Counted from the stretch's first letter, positions 1 to 5,674 are shown. The stretch: 5,866 nt of DNA from Pseudobdellovibrionaceae bacterium (GCA_913776405.1 CAJYOV010000274.1:1-5866), one strand, 5' to 3'. Notes: generated from the letters alone by a model not told the origin. Translations and numbers: made by a program.

Positions 1-1
1 T

Positions 2-589
2 TCGTTTTTAACTCATCTCTTTTTACCAGGCTTGAGAACCTATAGGTTACCCTCAAGCCTTCTTGGCGAAGCCGAAATCGAGATCAAGTGTGCTCAACTT
101 CAGACAATAAAACCTAGCATCTTCGTTGTCCTAGCTGCAAGTCGGCTTGCAGAGGGCGAACCGCAAACGGTGGCACTCGGCTCAGGGCCCTCGATAGAGT
201 TAGCGCGCCAAAAAGCAGTTGAAGAATGCTCCATGCTAACCATGGAGTGGTCAATCCAAGAACAGCTCTTTCCCGAGAGAAATACTGCAAGATCGAAAAT
301 TCATCGAGCGCACTTCCGGGCCTCTACCGAGCCATATGTCAAATCTCGTTTGGATGAGATTCTTTCAGCTTCAGGCGATGGAGAGAGAGCTACGGTTCCT
401 GATCTGGCACCCAAAGTAACGTTGCATCGTCAGCTCAGCGATCGACTTCACGTAGTCCGTTGTGACAGCAACGAGCTTTTGAAAATCGGGTTCGGCGAAC
501 AGTGGTCGAGATTGAAAGAACACAACACTGAGATTGTTCGCCAGCGCGACCGAATAAATCCGACTTGGTTTACACACCCGCTAATTTAG
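2..589 (+). CDS. Partial protein, possibly the C-terminal part of a YcaO-like protein
   Basis: The frame is open from base 2 to the TAG at 587-589, so the gene almost certainly begins outside the window. The first possible internal start is a TTG at 32 with no convincing ribosome binding site. About 195 residues are visible. Counting from the TTG, residues 29-75 run from a hydrophobic strand (IFVVLAAS) through a glycine-rich turn (VALGSGPS) into a helix (ELARQKAVEEC). This strand, Gly-x-Gly-x-Ser, then Ala/Glu helix pattern resembles the C-terminal part of YcaO ATP-dependent cyclodehydratase domains, which activate amide backbones in azoline-forming and related enzymes. The remaining 110 residues are charged and match nothing I recognise. 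There is no signal peptide or membrane segment in the visible part. It converges on the acetyltransferase gene, with 46 bases between the stops. That it is coding is likely; the YcaO assignment is inference from a short motif. Confidence 0.55.
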   Translation, partial: SFLTHLFLPGLRTYRLPSSLLGEAEIEIKCAQLQTIKPSIFVVLAASRLAEGEPQTVALGSGPSIELARQKAVEECSMLTMEWSIQEQLFPERNTARSKIHRAHFRASTEPYVKSRLDEILSASGDGERATVPDLAPKVTLHRQLSDRLHVVRCDSNELLKIGFGEQWSRLKEHNTEIVRQRDRINPTWFTHPLI

Positions 590-635
590 CTTGCAGGTTT
601 CTCGCTGCGGTTAGAGTTCGGAATGCTGAACTGAC

Positions 636-1202
636 CTACCGATCAAAATCCAGAAACTCGCGCGTGATCTCGTACCGGTTCGCGTTTCGAGGAAGCAAGA
701 TGCCGCTCGCCGGAATTTCATATGTGTCGACGATTTTGAGACCTAGCTTTTGAAGCAGTTTGTTTGGGGCGATGTTGCCGACGGAAGGTTCGGCGATCAG
801 TGTTTTTAGCTCGAAGAGGTTGAAGACATGGCGAAGGTATTCGAGTGCCAAGCCCGTAGCGAGGCCCTTTCCTCTCAAGCTTTCATCCCAGAGGTGGCCG
901 TGCACGTCAGCGCGATCGCCGTAGACAATGCCTTTGAGCGCCGATCCGCCAATAAGCTTGCCGTTTTGCTCGAACGCAAAACCGAATGTGGGACGCTCGC
1001 GCCAAGGGATCTTGCGGGCTTCGGCGTAGTGGTTAGGGTTACTCTTCTTGCCGCGAATTTTTGAGGGGTCTACGCCCATGCGAATCAAGAATTCGTCAGA
1101 GGCACCTTCGAAGTAGGCGTCTTGTGGAGCGAGGTCGCCCTCGTTCATTTCACGGATGAGGATGCCGGATTTCGTGAGCAGCTGAGTTTGGGTTTCCGAC
1201 AT
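636..1202 (-). CDS. GNAT family N-acetyltransferase (RimJ/RimL type)
   Basis: Product of 188 residues, the usual length for single-domain GNAT enzymes, which move an acetyl group from acetyl-CoA to an amine. The acetyl-CoA pyrophosphate loop (motif A) is visible as RGKGLA at residues 110-115, at the start of a helix. Motif B follows at about 136-160 with the N-x-x-x-N-K-L-L-x-K-L-G pattern typical of the RimJ/RimL (Acetyltransf_3) branch. The central strand pair FGFAFEQNGKLIGG lies at about 73-86. Members of this branch acetylate protein N-termini, such as those of ribosomal proteins, or small amines and antibiotics; the substrate cannot be told from sequence. The ATG at 1200-1202 has GGAG seven bases upstream. 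Only 22 bases separate it from the stop of the TlpA-like gene, so the two are probably co-transcribed. No clear terminator follows the TAG. Confidence 0.88.
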   Translation of the reverse strand: MSETQTQLLTKSGILIREMNEGDLAPQDAYFEGASDEFLIRMGVDPSKIRGKKSNPNHYAEARKIPWRERPTFGFAFEQNGKLIGGSALKGIVYGDRADVHGHLWDESLRGKGLATGLALEYLRHVFNLFELKTLIAEPSVGNIAPNKLLQKLGLKIVDTYEIPASGILLPRNANRYEITREFLDFDR

Positions 1203-1224
1203 CGTGTCTCTCCCCGATTTTGAG

Positions 1225-1599
1225 TTAGTGCGAGGAACGAGCCGGAGGTTCCGGCTTTTGGCCCGCGACCAGCATTTTAAAGTACGCTAGCGCGTCGTCT
1301 GACGACCAGTTGTCGATACCCAGCACCTTGCGGATCAGTTTGCCGTCGCGCCCAACCAAGAAGCTCTCAGGCAGTTTCTCGACGCCGTAGTCTTTCATTG
1401 AGCGCTTGTCCTTGTCCCAAACGACTTCGAAGTGCGGCTCCGGTAGGCCCATCGCTTTCGTGAAGACCTTGATGTCGTCGGTCTGGTCGTCTTCGGAAAT
1501 TGCGAGGATGACGACGTCACCCTTGAACTCTTTTACGAGTTTCACCATCGACGGGAACTCTTCGACGCAAGGGTTGCACCAAGACGCCCAGAAATTCAC
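1225..1599 (-). CDS. TlpA-like C-terminal fragment with the thioredoxin fold (downstream frame)
   Basis: Downstream piece of the split gene, 124 codons from a GTG at 1597-1599. It starts inside the first core strand of the thioredoxin fold (VNFWASWCNPC). It keeps the CxxC motif at its residues 8-11, the helix VEEFPSMVKLVKEF, the strand VVILAIS, and the cis-proline loop at about residue 77. The GTG overlaps the TGA of the upstream piece as GTGA, an arrangement that could allow translational coupling. However, a protein starting here would lack the preceding strand and the membrane anchor. It is better read as the second half of one frameshifted gene than as an independent gene. Confidence 0.5.
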   Translation of the reverse strand: MNFWASWCNPCVEEFPSMVKLVKEFKGDVVILAISEDDQTDDIKVFTKAMGLPEPHFEVVWDKDKRSMKDYGVEKLPESFLVGRDGKLIRKVLGIDNWSSDDALAYFKMLVAGQKPEPPARSSH

Positions 1600-1817
1600 G
1601 ATGACGATCTCCCGCGGTAGTCTGAGAGTTTCACTTTCGTACCGTCGAGGCGCTCGAGATCAACTTCAGGAACGCCCGAGTGCTCCATCTGATCGATGAG
1701 TTTAAAAGCCGACGGAGTTTGGTTTACCGGAAGCGACGATTCCTTCGCGCGATACCAAAAGACCATTCCCGCTGCGAGTGCCAGAGCGACGATGCCGCCT
1801 TTAACGTAAAGATTCAT
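1596..1817 (-). CDS. TlpA-like N-terminal fragment, membrane anchor and linker (upstream frame)
   Basis: Upstream piece of the split gene, 73 codons from the ATG at 1815-1817, ending at a TGA (1596-1598) after an out-of-frame tail, RSSS. It holds the membrane anchor and the short strand before the active site, but no CxxC. A TTG seven codons earlier (1836-1838) is also in frame, but the ATG directly before the hydrophobic stretch is the better start. No strong ribosome binding site is visible before either. Alone, this piece would be a non-catalytic membrane peptide. Confidence 0.45.
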   Translation of the reverse strand: MNLYVKGGIVALALAAGMVFWYRAKESSLPVNQTPSAFKLIDQMEHSGVPEVDLERLDGTKVKLSDYRGRSSS

Positions 1818-1851
1818 GGCTGTTAAATTACCCGACAATTCGTGACGCAGC

Positions 1852-1873
1852 TATTCTTCAACGTTGAAGAATA
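1852..1873. promoter_or_regulatory. Perfect 22-bp palindrome upstream of the TlpA-like gene
   Basis: Two 11-base arms, TATTCTTCAAC and its exact reverse complement, meet with no spacer at 1862/1863. The centre is 45 bases upstream of the ATG at 1817. No T run follows on either side, so it does not look like an intrinsic terminator. Its position and symmetry fit an operator for a dimeric repressor controlling the TlpA-acetyltransferase unit. I cannot name the regulator; it is not a CIRCE, Fur-like or LexA-like box that I recognise. Confidence 0.4.
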
Positions 1874-1983
1874 ACCGCGTCATGAATGCAATCGGCGCGA
1901 ACCGGAGAAAGAGGGACCGGGATACCTCACCTTCTAAGCGCATGCAGCGGCACGAGATGGTGGCCGAAGAGAGTGACGATTCG

Positions 1984-2021
1984 AAAAACAAAAAGCCGAA
2001 GCTTGATAGCCTCGGCTTTTT
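1984..2021 (-). terminator. Rho-independent terminator of the rplQ transcript (two-way)
   Basis: The arms AAAAAGCCGA (1990-1999) and TCGGCTTTTT (2012-2021) are perfect reverse complements. Two further G-C pairs lie inside after one mismatch, leaving the loop TTGATA. On the minus strand the GC stem is followed by TTTTTGTTTTT, a strong U-tract. The plus strand also has five T's after the stem, so it could stop transcription both ways. It lies 83 bases past the rplQ stop and separates the ribosomal cluster from the TlpA-like gene. Confidence 0.85.
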
Positions 2022-2025
2022 GATT

Positions 2026-2052
2026 GGCCCTGCCTCAACGTAGAGACAGGCC
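2026..2052 (-). other. Imperfect hairpin between rplQ and its terminator
   Basis: GGCC (2026-2029) pairs with GGCC (2049-2052). The stem continues with TG/CA and CTC/GAG around one bulged C and one C/A mismatch, closing on the loop AACGTA. About nine pairs form. It sits a few bases before the terminator in the rplQ 3' UTR and may stabilise the 3' end. A 12-base palindrome (CTCGCTAGCGAG, 2076-2087) lies closer still to the rplQ stop. Roles are inferred only. Confidence 0.35.
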
Positions 2053-2103
2053 TAGAAGTCTCAAGCGAAAGCTCTCTCGCTAGCGAGTGAACTCAAGCAG
2101 GAA

Positions 2104-2604
2104 TTACTTCGCGTTTGCGCGCTGAACGCGGCGTGCAGCACCTTGAGCTTTGCGGATGCGTTTTTTCTTCGCAGCCGCTTTTTTGCCAGCAACGCGTTTT
2201 GCAGTCGCTGCTTTTTTAGTTTGCTCTTCAGTTGGTTCGCCTTTTGGAGCGAAGTCTGTGAACTCGATGTAAGCCATTTCAGCTTTGTCGCCTGCGCGCA
2301 TGCCAAGCTTCAAGATACGAGTGTAACCGCCATCAACGTTTTTGAAACGTGGAGCGATGTCAGTCATGATCGTGTTCACGGCTGCTTCGTTCGGGTAGCG
2401 AGACAACAAGATACGACGCGCGTGAAGCGTTTGGTCTTTACCTTTAGTCACAGCTTTTTCGACGTGGCGGCGCAATTCTTTTGCTTTTGCCAATGTCGTC
2501 TTAATACGGCCGTGCTCAACGAGTGAGTAAACGAGGCCGCGAAGAAGTGCCGTGCGAGGTCCTGTTGCGCGGCCGAAATGCTTAACTTTTGCGTTGTGTC
2601 TCAT
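2104..2604 (-). CDS. rplQ: 50S ribosomal protein bL17 with a basic C-terminal extension
   Basis: Large-subunit protein that binds 23S rRNA near the exit side of the ribosome. Residues 1-118 are a complete bL17: MRHNAKVKHFGR at the start, then the signature TALLRGLVYSLVEHGRIKTT (about 18-37), KAKELRRHVEKAVT, and the closing strands GGYTRILKLGMRAGDKAEMAYIEF. Standard bL17 proteins end about here (E. coli bL17 is 127 residues). This one runs on to 166 with a Lys/Ala/Arg-rich tail (roughly 119-166, including GKKAAAKKKRIRKAQGAARR), probably unstructured and RNA-binding. The ATG at 2602-2604 is certain from homology; its ribosome binding site is a weak purine stretch (GAAGAGAG). It is the last gene of the alpha cluster, 131 bases after rpoA and just before the terminator. 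Confidence 0.97.
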   Translation of the reverse strand: MRHNAKVKHFGRATGPRTALLRGLVYSLVEHGRIKTTLAKAKELRRHVEKAVTKGKDQTLHARRILLSRYPNEAAVNTIMTDIAPRFKNVDGGYTRILKLGMRAGDKAEMAYIEFTDFAPKGEPTEEQTKKAATAKRVAGKKAAAKKKRIRKAQGAARRVQRANAK

Positions 2605-2620
2605 ATCTCTCTTCTACCTT

Positions 2621-2727
2621 ACCGGCTATCCCGGTCTCTTCAGAAGCTCGGAAGCTTCTGAGCTCCACCGACTTCAAGTTTATTTTTATGCTTCAAAGAT
2701 CCGGCTGAAACCTCGCGACCTCAGCCG
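2621..2727 (-). other. rpoA-rplQ intercistronic region with three small hairpins
   Basis: Three inverted repeats lie between the rpoA stop and the rplQ start. CGGCTGA/TCAGCCG (2702-2708 and 2721-2727) comes 8 bases after rpoA. TCAGAAGCT/AGCTTCTGA (2640-2648 and 2653-2661) is a perfect 9-bp stem with a four-base loop. ACCGG/CCGGT (2621-2625 and 2631-2635) sits 16 bases before the rplQ ATG. None is followed by a T run on the minus strand, so they look like RNA-processing or stability elements rather than terminators. Confidence 0.45.
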
Positions 2728-2735
2728 AATTTGAG

Positions 2736-3770
2736 TTACGTCATCGCGTCTTTGCGTGGCGGAACTGCAGTGTTCGGATCCCATCCTACTGGTGGCCAGC
2801 CGTCGATTTTCATACCGAGGCCAAGACCCATTTCTGAGAGGATTTCTTTGATTTCGTTCAACGACTTACGACCGAAGTTTTTCGTCTTAAGCATTTCAGC
2901 TTCTGACTTCGCAACCAACTCGCCGATGTAGCGGATGTTTGCGTTCTTCAAGCAGTTTGCCGAGCGTACAGAGAGTTCGAGATCGTCAACCGAGCGGAAG
3001 AGGTTCTCGTTCAATGTAGGCGACTTCGTCTCTTCTTGAGCGACGTCTGGTTCCATCGTCTCGTCGAAAGTGAGGAAGATCTGAAGTTGTTCTTTCATGA
3101 TCTTCGAACCCAAAGAGATCGACTCTTCTGGCTTCAAAGAACCGTCAGTCCAAACTTCGAATGTCAATGCATCGTAGTCTGTCTTCTGGCCAACACGCGC
3201 GTTCGATACGTTGTAGTTCACGCGGCGAATTGGGCTGTAAAGAGCGTCAACACCGATCGTGCCTACTGGAAGATCTTGGTTCGCTTCGTCAGCTGGTACG
3301 AAACCACGGCCGTAAGTGACTGTGAGTTCGACGTTGAATTTCGCGTTCGCGCCCAAAGTAGCGATGTGCTGATCTGGGTTCAAAACTTCGATTTTATCGT
3401 TCGTGACGATATCACGAGCTGTAACAGGGCCAGGACCGTTCTTCGTGATGCGAAGAGTTTGTGTCTCAGGTGAGTACTGTTTGAAGCGGATCTGTTTGAG
3501 GTTGAGGATGATGTCAGTGACATCTTCCATCACGTCAGTGATCGTCGAGAACTCGTGAAGAACGCCGTCGAACTTAACGGCAGAAACTGCAGAGCCCATC
3601 ATAGAGCTGAGAAGGATACGACGGAGCGAGTTACCGAGTGTGACACCGTAACCGCGCTCGAGCGGGCGAATCATGAAACGACCGTAGTCATCGCGAAGAG
3701 TATCGCGGTCTACTTCGAAGGCTTTTGGTTTAATCAGATCGCGCCAGAATTTGTAGTAGTGCTCTTGCAT
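2736..3770 (-). CDS. rpoA: DNA-directed RNA polymerase subunit alpha
   Basis: The alpha subunit dimerises to nucleate RNA polymerase assembly, and its C-terminal domain contacts promoter UP elements and activators. The product is 344 residues. The N-terminal domain (about 1-237) carries the dimer-forming signature [20 protein letters not shown] (about 40-59). A flexible linker (about 238-257) follows. The C-terminal domain (about 258-326) contains [14 protein letters not shown], with Arg269 equivalent to E. coli Arg265, the key DNA-contact residue. [11 protein letters not shown] and the closing GMKIDGWPP follow. A short tail (327-344) goes beyond WPP. I chose the ATG at 3768-3770 because the protein then starts just before the conserved N-terminal region and has GGAG nine bases upstream. 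The in-frame extension to 3851 would overlap the likely promoter. Confidence 0.97.
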   Translation of the reverse strand: MQEHYYKFWRDLIKPKAFEVDRDTLRDDYGRFMIRPLERGYGVTLGNSLRRILLSSMMGSAVSAVKFDGVLHEFSTITDVMEDVTDIILNLKQIRFKQYSPETQTLRITKNGPGPVTARDIVTNDKIEVLNPDQHIATLGANAKFNVELTVTYGRGFVPADEANQDLPVGTIGVDALYSPIRRVNYNVSNARVGQKTDYDALTFEVWTDGSLKPEESISLGSKIMKEQLQIFLTFDETMEPDVAQEETKSPTLNENLFRSVDDLELSVRSANCLKNANIRYIGELVAKSEAEMLKTKNFGRKSLNEIKEILSEMGLGLGMKIDGWPPVGWDPNTAVPPRKDAMT

Positions 3771-3821
3771 CGTAGTTATCTCCCCAACCCTATTTATGTT
3801 TAGGCCACGGACCGAGAGAGT

Positions 3822-3851
3822 ATTATCTCGGCTCGCCCTCGACACTCCCAA
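3822..3851 (-). promoter_or_regulatory. Candidate sigma70-type promoter for rpoA-rplQ
   Basis: On the minus strand, TTGGGA (3846-3851, four of six matches to TTGACA) is followed after 18 bases by GATAAT (3822-3827, five of six matches to TATAAT). Transcription would start near 3815, about 45 bases before the rpoA ATG. An inverted repeat CCGAGA/TCTCGG (3812-3817 and 3826-3831) overlaps the -10 and could be an operator or a leader hairpin. The promoter sits immediately downstream of a terminator-like hairpin, which supports a separate start for rpoA. Confidence 0.45.
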
Positions 3852-3856
3852 TGACC

Positions 3857-3877
3857 AAAAGCCCTTTGTGAGGGCTT
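3857..3877 (-). terminator. Terminator-like hairpin between rpsD and rpoA
   Basis: AAGCCCT (3859-3865) and AGGGCTT (3871-3877) form a perfect 7-bp stem with the loop TTGTG on the plus strand. On the minus strand the stem runs into four T's. The U-tract is short, so it is probably a partial terminator or attenuator that reduces read-through from rpsD into rpoA. It begins 20 bases past the rpsD stop. Confidence 0.55.
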
Positions 3878-3897
3878 CTGGCAGAAAAAGTTATTTA

Positions 3898-4524
3898 TTA
3901 ACGCGAATAGTATTCGACGATCATGTTCTCTTCAACAGCCAACGTGATGTTTTCACGAGCAGGCATGTCCTTCACAGTACCTTTGAAGGCGCCGTGGTCA
4001 GCTTCGAGCCAAGCTGGGATTTCACGCTTTTTAACGGATTCGATCGCGCCCATGACTTTGTTTGTCGTGCGGCTTGATTCTTTAACCTCGATAACATCGC
4101 CCTTTTGGACGTTGTAGCTAGGGATGTTAACGCGCTGACCATTCACGAGGAAGTGGTTGTGCTTAACGAGGTGGCGACCTTCACGACGGCTCGAAGCGAA
4201 GCCCAAGCTGTAAACGACGTTGTCGAGACGCGTTTCGAGGAGACGGAGAAGTTCCGTGCCTGTGACGCCTTTCGATTTGTCAGCTTTTTCGAAGTAAAGA
4301 GCGAATTGTTTCTCGTAAACGCCGTAGTAACGCTTCGTTTTTTGTTTTTCGCGAAGCTGGAGGGCGAATTCCGAGAATTTAAGACGTTGTTGACCGTGTT
4401 GTCCCGGTGGGTACGGACGGCGCTCGAACGAGCATTTGTCTGTGAAGCAACGGTCCCCTTTGAGGAACAGCTTCATGTTTTCACGACGGCACATTTTGCA
4501 AACGCTATTTGGGATGCAGCTCAC
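3898..4524 (-). CDS. rpsD: 30S ribosomal protein uS4 (zinc-binding form)
   Basis: uS4 is a primary 16S rRNA-binding protein that starts small-subunit assembly, and in many bacteria it represses its own operon. The product is 208 residues, the normal length. The N-terminal zinc site is intact: Cys9-x2-Cys12 and Cys26-x4-Cys31, the C+ type. KLFLKGDRC and YPPGQHGQ follow. The S4 RNA-binding domain spans about 97-155 (LETRLDNVVYSLGF, SRREGRHLVKHNHFLVNG). The start is a GTG at 4522-4524, preceded directly by an in-frame TAA and by GGAG (4534-4537) nine bases upstream. Residues 2-8 (SCIPNSV) differ from the common ARYTGP-type start, but the distance to Cys9 is kept, so no frameshift is needed. It lies 121 bases after rpsK. 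Confidence 0.96.
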   Translation of the reverse strand: MSCIPNSVCKMCRRENMKLFLKGDRCFTDKCSFERRPYPPGQHGQQRLKFSEFALQLREKQKTKRYYGVYEKQFALYFEKADKSKGVTGTELLRLLETRLDNVVYSLGFASSRREGRHLVKHNHFLVNGQRVNIPSYNVQKGDVIEVKESSRTTNKVMGAIESVKKREIPAWLEADHGAFKGTVKDMPARENITLAVEENMIVEYYSR

Positions 4525-4533
4525 TTAAGAATT

Positions 4534-4537
4534 CTCC
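4534..4537 (-). promoter_or_regulatory. Ribosome binding site fixing the GTG start of rpsD
   Basis: GGAG on the minus strand, nine bases before the GTG at 4522-4524. The in-frame TAA at 4525-4527 rules out any upstream start, and the next in-frame ATGs are inside the zinc site, so this site and the GTG define the N-terminus. Confidence 0.7.
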
Positions 4538-4645
4538 GATTCATTTAAGTCTCGTTTACAGCCCCAATGGCCTTCGTCCGAGTCTTTAGCAATTTTGAGG
4601 GACAAAATAAGAGCGCCCGCGCTTTCACGCAGACGCTTTCAAAGA

Positions 4646-5035
4646 TTAGATACGGCGACGTTTTGGCGGACGGCAGCCGTTGTGCGGCATTGGCGTCGTA
4701 TCGCGCATTGTCGCTACGCGGATGCCCGCAAGCGAAAGTGAGCGGATAGCTGGTTCACGACCAGCGCCCGGTCCTTTAAGGAAAACGTCAACTGAACGAA
4801 GACCTTGCTCCATGGCTTTTTTAGCTGCGTCTTCCGCTGCAACCTGAGCTGCGAACGGAGTTCCTTTACGGCTCCCTTTGAAGCCAAGGTGGCCAGCAGA
4901 TGACCACGCGATAACTTCACCAGATGGATCCGTGAGCGTAACGATCGTATTGCCGAAACCGGCTTGTACGAAGCACTTCCCGTGCGGAACGCTCTTTCTA
5001 ACTTTCTTCTTAGCACCAGTTTTTTTGCCAGCCAT
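4646..5035 (-). CDS. rpsK: 30S ribosomal protein uS11
   Basis: uS11 sits on the platform of the small subunit, binds 16S rRNA and helps shape the mRNA exit region. The product is 129 residues, the standard length. A basic N-terminal tail (1-19) leads into the core strands [20 protein letters not shown] (21-40), [20 protein letters not shown] (45-64), and [13 protein letters not shown]. The conserved C-terminus [16 protein letters not shown] includes Asn119-Gly120, a site known in E. coli uS11 to form isoaspartate. The ATG at 5033-5035 has GGAG (5047-5050) eleven bases upstream. That site touches the rpsM stop, since only 15 bases separate the genes, so the two are likely translationally linked. 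Confidence 0.97.
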   Translation of the reverse strand: MAGKKTGAKKKVRKSVPHGKCFVQAGFGNTIVTLTDPSGEVIAWSSAGHLGFKGSRKGTPFAAQVAAEDAAKKAMEQGLRSVDVFLKGPGAGREPAIRSLSLAGIRVATMRDTTPMPHNGCRPPKRRRI

Positions 5036-5050
5036 GTTAGCTCAGTCTCC

Positions 5051-5425
5051 TTAGACCGCTTTTTTCTTATTCGCGACAGTTTTACGAGGGCCCTTACGTG
5101 TACGAGCATTCTGACGAGTGCTCTGACCACGAACTGGGAGACCTTTACGGTGGCGAAGACCGCGGTAGCAACCGAGATCCATAAGACGTTTAATTGCAAG
5201 GCCGACATCACGACGGAGGTCACCTTCTGTTTTCAAGCGCGCTTCCATGAATTCACGGATTTTTGCGACTTGAGCATCAGTCAAATCATCAGTGCGAAGT
5301 GCATCTGGGATGTTCGCGTATTCAACGATCTCAGCAGCACGGGCTTTACCGATGCCGTAGATGTACGTCAAAGCGACAACAACACGTTTATTTCTTGGGA
5401 GATCGACTCCGGCGATACGAGCCAT
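5051..5425 (-). CDS. rpsM: 30S ribosomal protein uS13
   Basis: uS13 is at the head of the small subunit, contacts the P-site tRNA through its tail and forms bridges to the large subunit. The product is 124 residues, typical. It starts [20 protein letters not shown], followed by the helix-turn-helix-like segment YGIGKARA (about 23-30). The signature [17 protein letters not shown] is at about 85-101, and a basic tail [17 protein letters not shown] ends the protein. The ATG at 5423-5425 lies 6 bases after the rpmJ stop. Its purine-rich binding site (AGGGG, 5435-5439) lies inside the last codons of rpmJ, pointing to coupled translation. Confidence 0.97.
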   Translation of the reverse strand: MARIAGVDLPRNKRVVVALTYIYGIGKARAAEIVEYANIPDALRTDDLTDAQVAKIREFMEARLKTEGDLRRDVGLAIKRLMDLGCYRGLRHRKGLPVRGQSTRQNARTRKGPRKTVANKKKAV

Positions 5426-5431
5426 TACTAA

Positions 5432-5548
5432 TTACCCCTGTCTCTGCTTATGCTTTGCGCTAGCGTCGCAAATAACGCGGATAACGCCTTTGCGCTTGAT
5501 AACTTTGCACTTGTTGCAGATGCGTTTTACTGAAGCACGCACTTTCAT
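5432..5548 (-). CDS. rpmJ: 50S ribosomal protein bL36 (zinc-binding form)
   Basis: Smallest protein of the large subunit, stabilising 23S rRNA. The product is 38 residues: [19 protein letters not shown] at the start, then the zinc ribbon formed by Cys11, Cys14, Cys27 and His33. This is the C+ form, which needs zinc. The ATG at 5546-5548 is set by a strong GGAGG (5556-5560) seven bases upstream and by the invariant bL36 N-terminus. The frame is open for 44 more codons upstream, but that stretch does not resemble any ribosomal protein. It is the first gene of the tight rpmJ-rpsM-rpsK group. Confidence 0.97.
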   Translation of the reverse strand: MKVRASVKRICNKCKVIKRKGVIRVICDASAKHKQRQG

Positions 5549-5555
5549 TTTTAAG

Positions 5556-5560
5556 CCTCC
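5556..5560 (-). promoter_or_regulatory. Ribosome binding site of rpmJ
   Basis: GGAGG on the minus strand, seven bases before the rpmJ ATG. It decides against the longer in-frame start near 5680. Confidence 0.8.
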
Positions 5561-5642
5561 AAAAAGAGCTTTGGACCCAGGACAACCGCTCTGAAATTCT
5601 TTAGGAATTTCGATTAGTTGCTGGCCCCATTCATCCACTCGG

Positions 5643-5674
5643 TTTGCGCGCTTTTTCATCAAAAGTAGCGCAAA
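5643..5674. other. Hairpin in the adk-rpmJ gap
   Basis: TTTGCGC (5643-5649) pairs with GCGCAAA (5668-5674). An inner stem CTTTT/AAAAG (5651-5655 and 5661-5665) closes on a five-base loop. There is no T run at either end, so it is not an obvious terminator. It lies about 95 bases upstream of the rpmJ start and could be a leader structure or processing site. Confidence 0.35.

Larger units (their letters stand above)
1225..1817 (-). pseudogene. Membrane-anchored TlpA/ResA-like thiol-disulfide oxidoreductase, frameshifted
   Basis: Two minus-strand frames together make one TlpA-type protein of about 197 residues. The ATG at 1815-1817 gives an N-terminal hydrophobic segment (GGIVALALAAGMVFWY, about residues 7-22), an uncleaved anchor placing the domain outside the inner membrane. 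A linker leads to the strand VKLSDYRG (62-69), the standard entry to a TlpA fold. The frame then breaks in the GGG at 1611-1613. One extra G would restore DYRG-EIVIVNFWASWCNPC, which matches the family spacing exactly. Downstream are the CxxC active site (Cys81-Asn-Pro-Cys84) and the cis-proline loop (KLPESF, Pro about 150). Such proteins reduce or isomerise disulfides, for example in cytochrome c maturation; the partner is unknown. Every expected catalytic element survives, so this is either a recent one-base loss or a sequence error. The gene lies downstream of the rplQ terminator and heads a unit with the acetyltransferase. Confidence 0.8.

Noticed and set aside
616..631. GTTCGG/CTGAAC hairpin between the convergent stops as a terminator
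   Set aside because: The stem is six pairs with one G-T wobble and no T run follows on either strand, so termination is not supported.
2061..2306. Lys-rich 81-codon minus-strand frame inside rplQ
   Set aside because: It overlaps rplQ in another frame; its basic content mirrors the Lys/Ala tail of bL17 and it has no independent support.
3771..3851. A 27-codon N-terminal extension of rpoA
   Set aside because: The ATG at 3770 has a good ribosome binding site and gives the standard alpha N-terminus. The extension runs through the likely promoter.
4105..4548. 147-codon plus-strand frame opposite rpsD
   Set aside because: It is antisense to a conserved gene with intact signatures and has no recognisable domain of its own.
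4714..5223. 169-codon minus-strand frame overlapping rpsK and rpsM
   Set aside because: It covers parts of two certain ribosomal genes in another frame and its translation is compositionally biased without recognisable domains.
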